Translations under genes and position numbers: made by a program
Notes under the pieces: generated by a model
The model's input: only the letters and a program-made list of their open reading frames with translations
The model's database searches: none
What the model was told of the DNA's origin: nothing
NCBI GenBank assembly: GCA_951812745.1
Contig: OX638327.1
Coordinates: forward strand, 2,282,995 to 2,346,994
Direction of reading: 5' to 3'
DNA from: an uncultured Nitrospirales bacterium
GTDB taxonomy: Bacteria; Nitrospirota; Nitrospiria; Nitrospirales; UBA8639
Length of the DNA stretch: 64,000 nt
Shown here: positions 35,397 to 44,521 of the stretch, piece by piece
Numbering within the stretch: position 1 is the first letter of the stretch
Layout of the letters: every line of letters begins with the position of its first letter

Positions 35397-36623
35397 TTAG
35401 TGGCTGTGAATCTCGAAGCCGCTTTTGGCGAGTTCAGCCCCCAGGTAAAACGCTCCCTCCGTCACGACCGGCATGCCTTCCGCAATCCCTGAAATGGGGA
35501 TTTTTTTACCGCGTGTCGTGCCCCGGTGAATGCGGGTCTGTTTGAAATGACCGGGTTTGAACTCGACGAACACCGTCCAGTTGCCTTCGTCGTCCTGCAC
35601 CAGGGCCGACTCGGGCACCGCCAACGTGGGTTTTGCGTCGTCGACACGTGCGGTGATGGTGACCTGAACGAACTCGCCGGCGTGATGGTGCTCGCCGCGC
35701 GGTGTGACTGCGATACGCACCCGGATGGTTCGCGTCTGCTCGTCGAGTAAGTGATGCTTCTGGATGACGTTCCCCTCATGCCAATGTCCGCCGATATTGA
35801 TCCGTGCCGGTGCGCCGATCTCGATATGGTCGGCTTGAAGGGGGGGCAGGTTGGCTTCCACCCACACCCGACGTTCATCGGCGATCAGGAACAGGCTGTG
35901 GCCCGCTTTGATGCGTTGGCCGACGCGAAAATCGTCACGCAGCACCGTCCCGGACATCGGGGCATTCAGTTGAAACTGTCCCAGCGCGACTTTCGTCCTG
36001 CGAGTGACGACGGCGTTGATCTGTTTGTTGTCCAGGCCGTAGGCGCTCAATTTCAGCCGGCCTTGCTCATAGGCCACTCGGGCCTGGACAAAGTGTTTGG
36101 CGCTCACGACTCCTTTGCCCAGCCTGCGCACGCGCTGCCATTCGTTTGCCAAGATCCTGAGTTCACCTTGGGCTGCGGCCACCTCGATACTGGCCAGTGT
36201 GATCAGGGGTTGGCCGGCTTTGACCTCGTCGCCGAGCCTGGCATGTCGCTTGACGACCACGGCGTCGATTAAGGGTGTCACCTCGGCACTGCGGTATTGG
36301 TCGAGTTGGATTTCACCCGGTGCGGAAATGAATTCAGGCAGTAATTCCGCCTTGAGAATTGTGACGTGGATATTTGCGGCTCGGATGGATTCGGCGGACA
36401 GTTCGACGACCCTTCCCTCGGCTTCTTCCCCGTGGCCTGCTTGACCGGATACGGTTTCATCGTGGCCTGCCTGCTCGCCGTGTCTGGCTTCACGGCTGTC
36501 CCCGTGATCGGTCGCGTCGTGGGTGTGTTGCCCGGTCGCGTCCGACGACGTGAGTGCGGCTGTCACGAGAACGGCGGCGCCCAACCCAATCATCGACAAC
36601 GGGACTGTGCGAAGACGCTTCAT
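35397..36623 (-). CDS. Periplasmic adaptor (CusB/CzcB family) of the metal efflux pump
   Basis: The start at 36623 (MKRLRTVPLSMIGLGAAVL) is chosen because it gives a signal-anchor helix; the open frame further upstream overlaps the outer-membrane-factor gene. The 408-residue protein has a His-rich segment after the signal (HTHDATDHGD... about residues 30-65), then barrel-sandwich (APGEIQLDQYRSAEV, PLIDAVVVKRHARLGDEV), a helical hairpin, and the membrane-proximal domain (VPESALVQDDEGNWTVFVE). It links the pump to the outer-membrane channel, and the His segment may bind metal. Confidence 0.9.
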   Translation of the reverse strand: MKRLRTVPLSMIGLGAAVLVTAALTSSDATGQHTHDATDHGDSREARHGEQAGHDETVSGQAGHGEEAEGRVVELSAESIRAANIHVTILKAELLPEFISAPGEIQLDQYRSAEVTPLIDAVVVKRHARLGDEVKAGQPLITLASIEVAAAQGELRILANEWQRVRRLGKGVVSAKHFVQARVAYEQGRLKLSAYGLDNKQINAVVTRRTKVALGQFQLNAPMSGTVLRDDFRVGQRIKAGHSLFLIADERRVWVEANLPPLQADHIEIGAPARINIGGHWHEGNVIQKHHLLDEQTRTIRVRIAVTPRGEHHHAGEFVQVTITARVDDAKPTLAVPESALVQDDEGNWTVFVEFKPGHFKQTRIHRGTTRGKKIPISGIAEGMPVVTEGAFYLGAELAKSGFEIHSH

Positions 36624-36639
36624 TGGTCGTCTCCCCGAA

Positions 36640-37950
36640 TCAGTCAGGGGTGCCGTCCGTTTTCGCATAGGTGTCGACGTTGAGCCATTCATCGACTTTT
36701 CCGGATGCGACCAGCCATTCAAACCAGGCGAGCCACAGCGCCTGACGTAGTTGAAGGGCGCTGTCCTGGCTGTCGATAGTCCGGCTGGTTTGCACCAGGA
36801 ATTCCGTGGCGTTGAGTTCGCCGGATAGCCACAGGCGACGGAGATGGTCTGCCTGTTGCTGAGCGCTGGACGGTCCGATGCGCTGCCAATCCCGCCAGGC
36901 GTTGTGGGCGATCCTGTAGCGCTCGAATGCGTTGACGAGGCGGGCGCGGGCGCGCCGTAAGATGTCGTTGACCGTCTGTTGCGCCTGTTGATATTGCTGG
37001 TAGGCCGCCGTGACTTCATATCTGAAGGGATTGCGAAGGGGGAGGGGGAGGGTCAGGTTCACCCCAATCAGCGGCTGACCGGCTTCGTCGCCATGGGTGA
37101 CGCCGACGGTCGGATCGAGGACTTTTTGGCGCTTCCGTAACGAGATCACTGCCTTGGCTGAATCGACTCGACGTTGCGCCGCTTGCACTTCCGGTAACGC
37201 CGTCAACAAGGATTCCAGGTCATCCTGGGCCGGCAACGCGGGCAGCCCTGCCTCCAACGTGGGCCAGGGCGTGGTGATATTCGGAGGGATGAGGTTGGTC
37301 ACCTGTTGCCGGGCATCGATCAGCGCGGTTCTCACGGTGGCTTGTCTCATCCGGGCGTCGGCAAAGACCAGAATCGCCAGGTTGAATTCGACCCGAGCCA
37401 TATCCCCGGCCTCAAAGCGTTTCTTTGTCAGCGCGGCGAAGTCCTGCATCAAACGAACGCGCTTTGTCGCGAGGGCGTCGCGCTCGACGCCCGTCTGGTA
37501 GCCGGCCAGACCCGATAACAGGTCCGCGGTGACGGCCCGGCGCGTGAAGATGTAGTCGGCGTGAACGGCGAGGCGGTCCGCCGCCGCGACCGCGGTACGG
37601 GCCGAGCGTTTGTCGACCAGGTCGATCCTCTGCCGTAAGCCCAGGTAGTGCCTGTTTTCATGGGCATGTTGCGTCTCGACTGAAAATCTCGGGTTGTAGA
37701 GGGGTCTTGATGCGGCCGCTTGAAATGCCCCCCTCGCGTTCAAAGCCGAGCGCGCCGCTTGGACGCGCGGGTTGGACGGCACGACGTTCCGCACGAATTC
37801 AATCAGCGCGGGGCTGGAGGCCGGAAAGGCCGACACCGCATGCTTCCCGTGGGGCGGTTCAGTCGCCTGGCCGGCGGTGGCCAGGCTTCCGAGAAGCAAG
37901 ACGGTGAGAACAGTTCTTGAAGGTTTCAATCGACACATGATGAGGAGCAA
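36640..37950 (-). CDS. TolC-like outer-membrane factor of the metal efflux system
   Basis: The 436-residue protein has a signal peptide (VLTVLLLGSLATAGQA) and two TolC-like repeats of long helices and barrel strands: NPRVQAARSALNARGAFQAA and EVQAAQRRVDSAKAVISLRKRQ are the two repeat entries. This matches the CusC/CzcC family. An ATG at 37938 is an alternative start. It is the first gene of the three-gene tripartite efflux unit, with 16 bp to the adaptor gene. Confidence 0.87.
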   Translation of the reverse strand: MLLIMCRLKPSRTVLTVLLLGSLATAGQATEPPHGKHAVSAFPASSPALIEFVRNVVPSNPRVQAARSALNARGAFQAAASRPLYNPRFSVETQHAHENRHYLGLRQRIDLVDKRSARTAVAAADRLAVHADYIFTRRAVTADLLSGLAGYQTGVERDALATKRVRLMQDFAALTKKRFEAGDMARVEFNLAILVFADARMRQATVRTALIDARQQVTNLIPPNITTPWPTLEAGLPALPAQDDLESLLTALPEVQAAQRRVDSAKAVISLRKRQKVLDPTVGVTHGDEAGQPLIGVNLTLPLPLRNPFRYEVTAAYQQYQQAQQTVNDILRRARARLVNAFERYRIAHNAWRDWQRIGPSSAQQQADHLRRLWLSGELNATEFLVQTSRTIDSQDSALQLRQALWLAWFEWLVASGKVDEWLNVDTYAKTDGTPD

Positions 37951-38074
37951 CCCGTAGAAGTCTTGTCCTCTATAATGAATCTCCCTTACGTTTCTTTCAA
38001 GTGCCCCACTACCGGAAACGAAGCAGGGAGAACGGTTCCCGCGAGAGGATCACGCCAAACCGCGAACCGCCGAA

Positions 38075-38932
38075 TCAATGAAGGCCGGCGGGTTCGAGGT
38101 AGTGAAGCATATAGGCGAGGCCGATCCCCGCGAAGAACGCCAGCGTAAGTTTGGTACGGTCATGGCTGTGAAAATGCACTTCCGGGAGCAGGTCGCTCAG
38201 GGCGATACACAGTAACGCCCCGGCCGCGAACGCCAACGCTGCCCCGACCACGTATTCCTCCCACGGGCCGAGCATTCCCACGCCCCAGAACGTCAACAAC
38301 GCGGCCACCGGGCAGACCAGGGAAAAGAGGACATTGGCCAACACACGCTGGTGCCTTCCGAAACCCGCGGCCCGCATCGTGCTGATAATGGAGAGGCCAT
38401 CGAGGGGTTTATGGAGCACGATCGCCAGAAACACACTGAGACTGAGGCCGATCGCACCGTCGGACTCACCGGCCCTGATGCTGGTGCCCAACGTCACCCC
38501 TTCCGTCATCGTGTGCAACCCGAGGCCCATGGTGATCCCGACCCAACTCATCGGATTCACCGAGACGTGACCATGGTCGTGGTGCTCGTGGGTATGGTCA
38601 TGGGCATGATCGTGCGAATCGCTCTCTTCATGACTGAAGTCATGCTGGTGAAATGAGAAGACGCGCAACAGCACCACCATGAGGACGGTGCCCACCAGCA
38701 TCCACCACACGGCTGTTTCGGCGGAGTGCTCGCCGGGAAGTTCTATCATGGCGTGAGGCAGGAGATAATACAGGGCGACGCAGAGAATCACGCCCGCCAC
38801 AAAACTCGTCACGATCTGGGTGAGGGTGTGAGTCATCCGAAAGATGGACGGCAACCATCCCCCGAACAGGGAAACGGCCATGATGACGACGGAGTACCCC
38901 GTCAGCAGCAGCAGAGAGTTAGAAGGATCCAT
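38075..38932 (-). CDS. ZIP-family metal transporter with His-rich loop
   Basis: The 285-residue membrane protein has eight predicted helices. Conserved ZIP helix-4 and helix-5 residues are visible: GLGLHTMTEGVTLG (HxxxEG) and AIVLHKPLDGLSII (HKxxDG). The cytoplasmic loop near residues 98-122 is packed with His and Asp (HDHAHDHTHEHHDHGH). ZIPs move Zn, Fe or other divalent metals into the cytoplasm. Being next to exporters, it could instead serve balancing of one metal. It runs on the same strand as the tripartite unit but 120 bp upstream. Confidence 0.9.
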   Translation of the reverse strand: MDPSNSLLLLTGYSVVIMAVSLFGGWLPSIFRMTHTLTQIVTSFVAGVILCVALYYLLPHAMIELPGEHSAETAVWWMLVGTVLMVVLLRVFSFHQHDFSHEESDSHDHAHDHTHEHHDHGHVSVNPMSWVGITMGLGLHTMTEGVTLGTSIRAGESDGAIGLSLSVFLAIVLHKPLDGLSIISTMRAAGFGRHQRVLANVLFSLVCPVAALLTFWGVGMLGPWEEYVVGAALAFAAGALLCIALSDLLPEVHFHSHDRTKLTLAFFAGIGLAYMLHYLEPAGLH

Positions 38933-39003
38933 GGTGGCTGACGATACTCCTCATACCCGCTTGCCGTTTCGCCCCGACCGTCCCGGAAAGGGTGTTTCGC
39001 TTT

Positions 39004-39044
39004 GAAAAAACGGAGAGCCGCTGAAACGGAACAGCGGCTCTCCC
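39004..39044 (-). terminator. Intrinsic terminator after the histidine-rich protein gene
   Basis: On the minus strand an 11-bp perfect stem (GAGAGCCGCTG at 39013-39023 with CAGCGGCTCTC at 39032-39042, 8-base loop) is followed by a T run complementary to 39005-39010. It should end transcription of the gene at 39082-39432 and separate it from the ZIP gene. Confidence 0.88.
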
Positions 39045-39081
39045 GGTTATCGGGCCTCGGCCCATGGTCTGTCACTCAGGT

Positions 39082-39432
39082 CTAGACCTTGCCGTGGTCG
39101 TCGCAGTGCTCCCCGTGTGGATGATGCAGGTGACCGCCGACGAGATAGTCCGTGTGATCCCCGTGCGGAACGGCTTCGTGGCCGCAATCGGCGCCATGTT
39201 GGTGCCCCGCGTCATGGTCGCTGCATGAATGATCGGGCGTACAGGAGTCGGGGTTCTGGCTCGTGACGCCCACTGCATGTTCGTCATGATGATCTTCATG
39301 CTGGTGGTGCAAGTGACCGTCGTGCAAATAGTCGGTGTGCCCTTCGTGCTGAATCGCGGTATGGCCGCAATCGGGACCATGAGCATGGTCACCGTGGTCA
39401 CCGTGGTCGTGAGTTTTGTGATCGTCAGTCAT
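39082..39432 (-). CDS. Histidine-rich metal-binding protein with internal duplication
   Basis: The 116-residue protein is about a quarter histidine. It contains two copies of a 25-30 residue module: CGHTAIQHEGHTDYLHDGHL and CGHEAVPHGDHTDYLVGGHL, each followed by HHxHxxH. No signal peptide or membrane helix is seen, so it is probably cytoplasmic. It lies between the CDF exporter and ZIP genes and has its own terminator. A zinc or nickel buffer or chaperone for the neighbouring transporters is a reasonable inference. Confidence 0.8.
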   Translation of the reverse strand: MTDDHKTHDHGDHGDHAHGPDCGHTAIQHEGHTDYLHDGHLHHQHEDHHDEHAVGVTSQNPDSCTPDHSCSDHDAGHQHGADCGHEAVPHGDHTDYLVGGHLHHPHGEHCDDHGKV

Positions 39433-39614
39433 GGGTTGTTTCTCCTTTTCAGTGAGTTAACGATAAATGAGGCCAATGAGATGTTAGCCTGCGCGTGAAC
39501 AAATTTTGCACTCATGCGTGTGCCTTGGTGTCGTCACTCGCCCCGGCGTCACCCGTCGACCAACACGAACCTTAAGCCCGTGGGTGCTCGCGACAACGGG
39601 CCGGTCAATCCGGT

Positions 39615-40685
39615 TCAGTAAGGCGACGGACGTGCATGGGCGAACAGATGGTCAACGTGGTGGTCTTCGGTGCATCCTTTCTTTGATTTTTCCAACTGGA
39701 GCGTAATGTGGCCGATACCGAAGTCACGGGAAGCAATGTCCCGCAGACGTTCGCGCAAGGCGTCGAGGTCGCCCTGGTAATCGGGATCGATGAGGATATG
39801 CGCGGTGAGCGCCTCGTAACTCGGAGCGATGGTCCAGACGTGGACGTCGTGGATCAGGGTCACGCCTTCCACTTCTTCGATCTTGCTGCATAGGCGATAT
39901 ACGTCAATATGTTCGGGGGTACCCTCAAGCAGCACGTGGACGACCTTGACGAGCAGACTCCAGGTGCTTCTGAGGATAAGGATGCAGATCACCACGCTGA
40001 CGATGGGATCGGCAAGCGTCCACCCGAAGGCCCAAATGAGGCTGCCTGAAATGACCACGCCGACGGACCCCAACAGGTCGGCCATGACGTGCTGAAAGGC
40101 TCCCTCGACGTTGATACTGTCCTCGGCGGAGCTGTGGAGGATCCAGGCCGCCCCGATGTTGACGAAAAGACCGATCACCCCGACGGTCAGCATCAGCCCA
40201 CCTTCCACCTCGGGTACGTCCTGGAAGCGGTGGTAGGCTTCGAAGGCCACCCAGCCGGCGACCAGCCAGAGCGTAAGAGCATTGATCAAGGCCGCCAGGA
40301 TCTCGAGACGGTGAAAGCCGAACGTGCGTTCCGTGGTCGCACGTCGAGTGGCGAACTGCATGGCGACCAACGCAAGGGCGATGGATGCCGCGTCGGTCAG
40401 CATGTGTCCCGCGTCGGCAAGCAGCGCCAGACTGCCGGACAGGATGCCGCCGATGACCTCGGCGAACATGTAACCGAGAATCAGGACGAATGCGGAAAGT
40501 AAGGCTGTCTTGCTCGCATTCCGCAACTCGTGGGAATGGTCATGCCCGCCAAAACCATGATGATGGTGATGGCCGTGATCATGTCCGTGGTCGTGATCAT
40601 GTCCGTGGTCGTGATCATGCCCGTGGTCGTGATCATGCCCGTGCGTGTGGGTATGGCCAGCATGCTTGTCGGATGGAGAATTCAT
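39615..40685 (-). CDS. Cation diffusion facilitator (CzcD/ZitB-like) metal exporter
   Basis: The 356-residue protein has an N-terminal stretch of about 45 residues rich in HDHGHDHDHG, six predicted helices, the helix-2 zinc site ALLADAGHMLTDAASI (HxxxD) and the helix-5 site of the same type, and a C-terminal cytoplasmic domain (VTLIHDVHVWTIAPSYEALTAHILID). CDF proteins export Zn, Co, Cd or Ni from the cytoplasm by proton antiport. It heads the metal cluster, upstream of the His-rich protein gene. Confidence 0.93.
   Translation of the reverse strand: MNSPSDKHAGHTHTHGHDHDHGHDHDHGHDHDHGHDHGHHHHHGFGGHDHSHELRNASKTALLSAFVLILGYMFAEVIGGILSGSLALLADAGHMLTDAASIALALVAMQFATRRATTERTFGFHRLEILAALINALTLWLVAGWVAFEAYHRFQDVPEVEGGLMLTVGVIGLFVNIGAAWILHSSAEDSINVEGAFQHVMADLLGSVGVVISGSLIWAFGWTLADPIVSVVICILILRSTWSLLVKVVHVLLEGTPEHIDVYRLCSKIEEVEGVTLIHDVHVWTIAPSYEALTAHILIDPDYQGDLDALRERLRDIASRDFGIGHITLQLEKSKKGCTEDHHVDHLFAHARPSPY
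40571..40642. repeat. Four tandem 18-bp repeats inside the CDF gene
   Basis: Units close to GGTCGTGATCATGYCCGT repeat four times and encode the HDHDHG run of the CDF N-terminus. Near identity between units suggests recent expansion and possible length variation. Confidence 0.85.
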
Positions 40686-41077
40686 ATGGGCTAAATTGTA
40701 TTATCGATTGTATTATTGAAAACGCCAGATTCTATTCCTGCAGTAATTACAGGTCAAGAACTTTAGCTGCGTTCAACACTATTCTATATGACTATTCAGT
40801 CAATTCATTGGACGATTCGGGCAATTCGTGCGAGTTGCCGCTGATAGGATACGACGCCGCGTCCTGGCCCAACCCGTGGCTGCCGGACGGAGCACGTGTG
40901 AACGGCCGTCTGCCTTCAACGTGGCGCATGACTTCAACGGCTTCAGACGATTCATGCTTCTCTCTTGGCGGTATCATTCACCGCCCGAGTACAGTATGAT
41001 CTGATGCGCGTATCTGAAGCTTCACCATACGCTTCCCGGTCTTTGGAAGGAGCGAGCCGGGAGGTCAGAGAACCGTT
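40686..41077. other. Intergenic region between divergent CDF and anmK genes
   Basis: About 390 bp with no supportable gene. The left part is AT-rich (TTGTATTATCGATTGTATTATTGA, here abbreviated in function, near 40695-40718) and may hold the CDF promoter or operator. GGAGGTCAGAGAACCGTT precedes the anmK start. Confidence 0.5.
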
Positions 41078-42238
41078 ATGAAATGCCTTGGGTTGATGTC
41101 GGGGACCTCGATGGATGGTGTCGATTGTGCCATCGTCGACGTCAGGCCCGGCCGCTTCACCTTACGGATCACGCTGCTCGCCCACCGGACCCGCCCGTAC
41201 CCGCCGGCGCTTCGCGAGCAGATCCTGTCGCTTCTCCACACCGGCACGGTGGAAGCGGTCTGCCGCCTGCACGTGGCCGTGGGGGAGGTGTTCGCCCGTG
41301 TGGCCAACCACACCATCCGGCAGGCGAAGCTGTCCGCCGGAGACATCGCCGTGATCGGCTCTCATGGACAAACCGTGTGGCACAGCCCTCAGCGGGTGTC
41401 GATGCCCGGGGCCGGGTCGGTCCGGTCCTCGCTGCAGATTGGCGACCCGTCGGTCATTGCCGAGCGTACGGGGATCACAACCGTCGCCGATTTTCGTGCC
41501 AGAGATCTGGCCGCGGGCGGAGAAGGGGCGCCGTTGACGCCGTATGTACATTATCACGTGTTTCAGTCCCGGAAGAAGTCGCGGCTGATCGTCAATCTCG
41601 GCGGGATTGCGAACGTGACCTGGTTGCCGCGTGGCGGCGGGCTGCAGGACGTGGTCGCGTTTGACGTGGGTCCCTGCAACCTGCTGTTGGACGGGTTGCT
41701 GGCGCAAGCCACGCACGGGCAACGGGCGATCGATCGGAACGGGGCCCTGGCCGCTCGCGGGCGCGAGCAGGCCGTGCTCGTCAACGAACTCCTGCGCCAT
41801 CCGTTCCTGGCGCGGCGACCCCCGAAATCCACGGGGCGTGAAGAATTCGGTGAACGCTATCTCCGACGCGTCCGGCAAGTCGCCGCGCGATACGACCTGT
41901 CGTTGAAAGATGCGCTGGCGTCGGCTTGTGCCGGGATTGCGCGAACGATTCGCGAGTCCGGGCCATGGGCTGTTGATGAGGTGATTGCCGGGGGCGGCGG
42001 CGTGCGGAATCGAGGACTCCTGGGAGCCCTGAAACGGGAATTCGGGCCGGATCGAGTCATGTCCATGGACCAGGCCGGTGTCAATGGCAAGGCGTTGGAA
42101 GCCATGGCCTTTGCGGTGTTGGCCCATGAGACCATCAGGGGCGTGCCGGCTAACCTGCCTTGGGTCACCGGCGCGAAGTCGCCGGTCGTGCTGGGTACGG
42201 TGACCCCCGGACGGGATCCATTCGTTTTCACACGATAG
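41078..42238 (+). CDS. anmK: Anhydro-N-acetylmuramic acid kinase
   Basis: The 386-residue sugar kinase of the ASKHA fold opens with LGLMSGTSMDGVDCAIVDV, the AnmK phosphate-1 motif, and has GSHGQTVWH, IGDPSVIAERTGITTVADFR, and LIVNLGGIANVTWLP, all typical of AnmK. It phosphorylates and opens 1,6-anhydro-MurNAc to MurNAc-6-phosphate in cell-wall recycling. Length is normal. It appears to be a housekeeping gene; the following DUF2726 gene starts 16 bp later and may be co-transcribed. Confidence 0.95.
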   Translation: MKCLGLMSGTSMDGVDCAIVDVRPGRFTLRITLLAHRTRPYPPALREQILSLLHTGTVEAVCRLHVAVGEVFARVANHTIRQAKLSAGDIAVIGSHGQTVWHSPQRVSMPGAGSVRSSLQIGDPSVIAERTGITTVADFRARDLAAGGEGAPLTPYVHYHVFQSRKKSRLIVNLGGIANVTWLPRGGGLQDVVAFDVGPCNLLLDGLLAQATHGQRAIDRNGALAARGREQAVLVNELLRHPFLARRPPKSTGREEFGERYLRRVRQVAARYDLSLKDALASACAGIARTIRESGPWAVDEVIAGGGGVRNRGLLGALKREFGPDRVMSMDQAGVNGKALEAMAFAVLAHETIRGVPANLPWVTGAKSPVVLGTVTPGRDPFVFTR

Positions 42239-42254
42239 CGCGTCGGGAGCCATC

Positions 42255-42863
42255 ATGGATTTTTTCGTGGGACTTCTTGAGAGACTGCTTGAATGGATAC
42301 CGCGTGATTGGCTCGACCTTGCCTCTCATCCCCCGTCCTCCCAGACGCTCGTGGCGGGGCTGATTATTGTGGCGGGGTTTGTTGTGGTTGTCGTATTGGT
42401 ACGGCTCCGGCGACGCAAGGGTGTGTTGACTGACGGCGCGCGGATCGAGGATATCGCAGAGCAGGTTTCGGCGATGGCCCGGCCCCTCATGGACAGCCCG
42501 GACGTCTCGATGTTCAACCTTCTGCTCCTGGCCGTTCGCGATCATTTTTTGTTGCTGTCGAAAATTCCTTTGAGGAGTCTTGTGCACCTGCGCGTCGAGG
42601 ATGATGCGTTCAAACGGGTGGTGGCTCAGACCCTCCGGAACGTGACGGTGGATTTTGTCGCGGTCCATCCGGGAAGCGGGCTGCCCGTCAAAGCCATTTT
42701 CGTCAGAAAACCGGGAGACGATGCCATGGCTTCGAGCTCGCAGGAACGATTGGTGGAAGCCGTGTTTCATAAAGCCGGGATCGAAGTGATCCTGCTCGAT
42801 CAGGAAGCCCGGTATGGCGTGGAACGATTGACCAATCTGTTGGGGCTTGACGAAGACATGTGA
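42255..42863 (+). CDS. DUF2726-domain membrane-anchored protein
   Basis: The 202-residue protein has one strong membrane helix (residues ~33-50, LIIVAGFVVVVVLVRL). From about residue 90 comes a DUF2726 domain: LLSKIPLRSLVHL, TVDFVAVHPGSGLPVKAIFV, and AVFHKAGIEVILL, related in layout to restriction-endonuclease-like folds. Bacterial members are uncharacterised. It follows anmK closely and converges with the next gene. Confidence 0.75.
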   Translation: MDFFVGLLERLLEWIPRDWLDLASHPPSSQTLVAGLIIVAGFVVVVVLVRLRRRKGVLTDGARIEDIAEQVSAMARPLMDSPDVSMFNLLLLAVRDHFLLLSKIPLRSLVHLRVEDDAFKRVVAQTLRNVTVDFVAVHPGSGLPVKAIFVRKPGDDAMASSSQERLVEAVFHKAGIEVILLDQEARYGVERLTNLLGLDEDM

Positions 42864-42892
42864 AACAGGGAAGGCCGTTCAAAGGCCATCTT

Positions 42893-43501
42893 CTACTCGG
42901 TGATGACCGGCAGCACGGCGCGTAGTGCCTGGTGGGCCAGACGATGTGCCTCACCGCTTTGCACCGCGGGGTCGCTGAACGGAACGAAGCGGGCCAGCTT
43001 GAAGAACGGTCGGTGGGCTAACACGGCCGCGACTTCGGAGGACCGCCCCCCGGTGAGATCCAGCGTGTAGCCGGAACCCTGTTTCCACTCCCATAGGGAA
43101 TGGCTCAGACAGAGGTGGATATCGCGGTCTGCGACTGACGGGAAGCGGTTGATGAGGTTTTCCTTGTAGCGCCGGAGATGCCCGCCTTCCAGGATCAGTG
43201 CAAAGACCATGTGATGGCCCCACCAGACAAGGGAACGGAAAGAAAATTTGACGGCTTTGGTAAAGAACCTTGGGTAATCCAGGTATTGATACGGGAAGTC
43301 TTCCAGGTGTTCCCCCTTGACGAACTGGCTGGCCTCCGGGTCGAAACCCTCCGGGACCAGCAGGTGCCGGGCCTTGAGTTCGTGCTGAAAGGATTCATGG
43401 ATCCGTTCCAACAGGTTCCGGATTTTGGGAGAAATGGTGGCCTTGACTGAAAAGAACTCGGTATCGGAAAGCAGGGCGATTTCTTTGGAGGTAAGATTCA
43501 T
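42893..43501 (-). CDS. Conserved protein of unknown function
   Basis: The 202-residue protein has no signal peptide or clear catalytic motif. It is rich in aromatics (YQYLDYPRFFTKAVKFSFRS, WWGHHMVF, SLWEWKQGSGYTLDL), which suggests a compact globular fold. I do not recognise the family. It is divergent from exonuclease III across 78 bp. Confidence 0.55.
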   Translation of the reverse strand: MNLTSKEIALLSDTEFFSVKATISPKIRNLLERIHESFQHELKARHLLVPEGFDPEASQFVKGEHLEDFPYQYLDYPRFFTKAVKFSFRSLVWWGHHMVFALILEGGHLRRYKENLINRFPSVADRDIHLCLSHSLWEWKQGSGYTLDLTGGRSSEVAAVLAHRPFFKLARFVPFSDPAVQSGEAHRLAHQALRAVLPVITE

Positions 43502-43579
43502 GGGTCACGACGGGGTGACGAGGAAACGCGGGCATACTGGCATGGTCCGGGAAACGGCTGCAAGCAAGGGATCTGTCTC

Positions 43580-44353
43580 ATGAAAGTGGCGACGTTCAAC
43601 GTGAATTCGATCCGGAAGCGGTTGTCCGTGGTGAAACGGTGGTTGAAACATCACGCGCCGGACGTGCTGTGTCTTCAGGAAACGAAGGTGCAGGATTCGG
43701 AGTTCCCGGCACACGCATTTGCCGCCACCGGGTATCACGTGCGGTTTTGCGGGATGAAAGGGTACAACGGAGTGGCCCTCTTCACCCGGCGCGAACCTGA
43801 ACGGGTTTCCTATGGGTTGAAGAAGGGCCCGGATGGGGACGGGCCGCGGTTGCTACACGCCGTGGTGGACGGTCTTTCCATCGTCAATACGTATATCCCG
43901 CAGGGCTTCAGCATCGATCATCCCAAGTACCAATACAAACTGGAGTGGTTCGCGCGGCTGCGCCGGTATTTCACCCGTCACCTGTCTCCCGATGAGCCCG
44001 TGATCTGGTGCGGGGACATGAACGTGGCCCCGGAACCGATTGACGTGCATCACCCGGAAAAACACTTCACCCACGTCTGTTTTCATTACGAGGCCCGGCA
44101 AGCCTACCGGCGCGTGGTTGATTGGGGATTCGAGGATTTGTTCCGGCGGCTCCATCCGGACCGGCAACAGTTTACGTTCTTTGATTACCGGCAGCCAGAC
44201 GCCCTCAAGGCCAATCGGGGCTGGCGCGTGGATCACATCCTGGCGACCGGGTCATTGGCCCGGCATTGCACGGCCGTTGAAGTCGATATCAAGCCCAGGC
44301 AGGGGAAAACTCCGTCCGACCATACCGTACTCTGGGCGGAATTTTCGCTGTAA
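43580..44353 (+). CDS. xthA: Exodeoxyribonuclease III (AP endonuclease)
   Basis: The 257-residue protein shows the full ExoIII/APE fold: MKVATFNVNSIRKRL, DVLCLQETKVQD (metal-binding Glu), NGVALFTRR, VNTYIPQG, VIWCGDMNVAPEPIDVHHP, RVDHILATG, and TPSDHTVLWAEF with the catalytic Asp-His. It repairs abasic sites and removes 3'-blocking groups. The decanucleotide repeat array begins seven bases after its stop codon. Confidence 0.96.
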   Translation: MKVATFNVNSIRKRLSVVKRWLKHHAPDVLCLQETKVQDSEFPAHAFAATGYHVRFCGMKGYNGVALFTRREPERVSYGLKKGPDGDGPRLLHAVVDGLSIVNTYIPQGFSIDHPKYQYKLEWFARLRRYFTRHLSPDEPVIWCGDMNVAPEPIDVHHPEKHFTHVCFHYEARQAYRRVVDWGFEDLFRRLHPDRQQFTFFDYRQPDALKANRGWRVDHILATGSLARHCTAVEVDIKPRQGKTPSDHTVLWAEFSL

Positions 44354-44359
44354 CGCTTT

Positions 44360-44520
44360 GCTATACTTTGCTATGTTTGGTGATGTTTAGCGATTTATCG
44401 CTATACTTGCGATGTTTTTTGCTATGACCTGCTATGGTTTGCTATGAAATGCTATGCGTTGCGATGGCATGCTATGCGTTGCGATGGCATGCTATGTTTT
44501 GCGATGACGTGCCATGTCAG
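44360..44520. repeat. Degenerate tandem array with a 10-bp period between convergent genes
   Basis: About sixteen units of the form GCTATGnnnT or GCGATGnnnT follow each other, most at exactly 10-bp spacing: 44421, 44431, 44441, 44451, 44461 and so on to 44511 begin a unit. The pair GCTATGCGTT GCGATGGCAT occurs twice in succession. The array ends at the stop codon of the arginine decarboxylase gene. The period is close to one DNA helical turn. Confidence 0.9.
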
Positions 44521-44521
44521 A

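Noticed and set aside
40490..40999. 169-codon plus-strand ORF upstream of anmK
   Set aside because: Its first half mirrors the His-rich repeat of the CDF gene and the rest has no coding character; the CDF gene on the minus strand accounts for it.
44360..44520. CRISPR array
   Set aside because: The repeat unit is only 10 bp with no spacers of 25-40 bp, and no cas genes are nearby.
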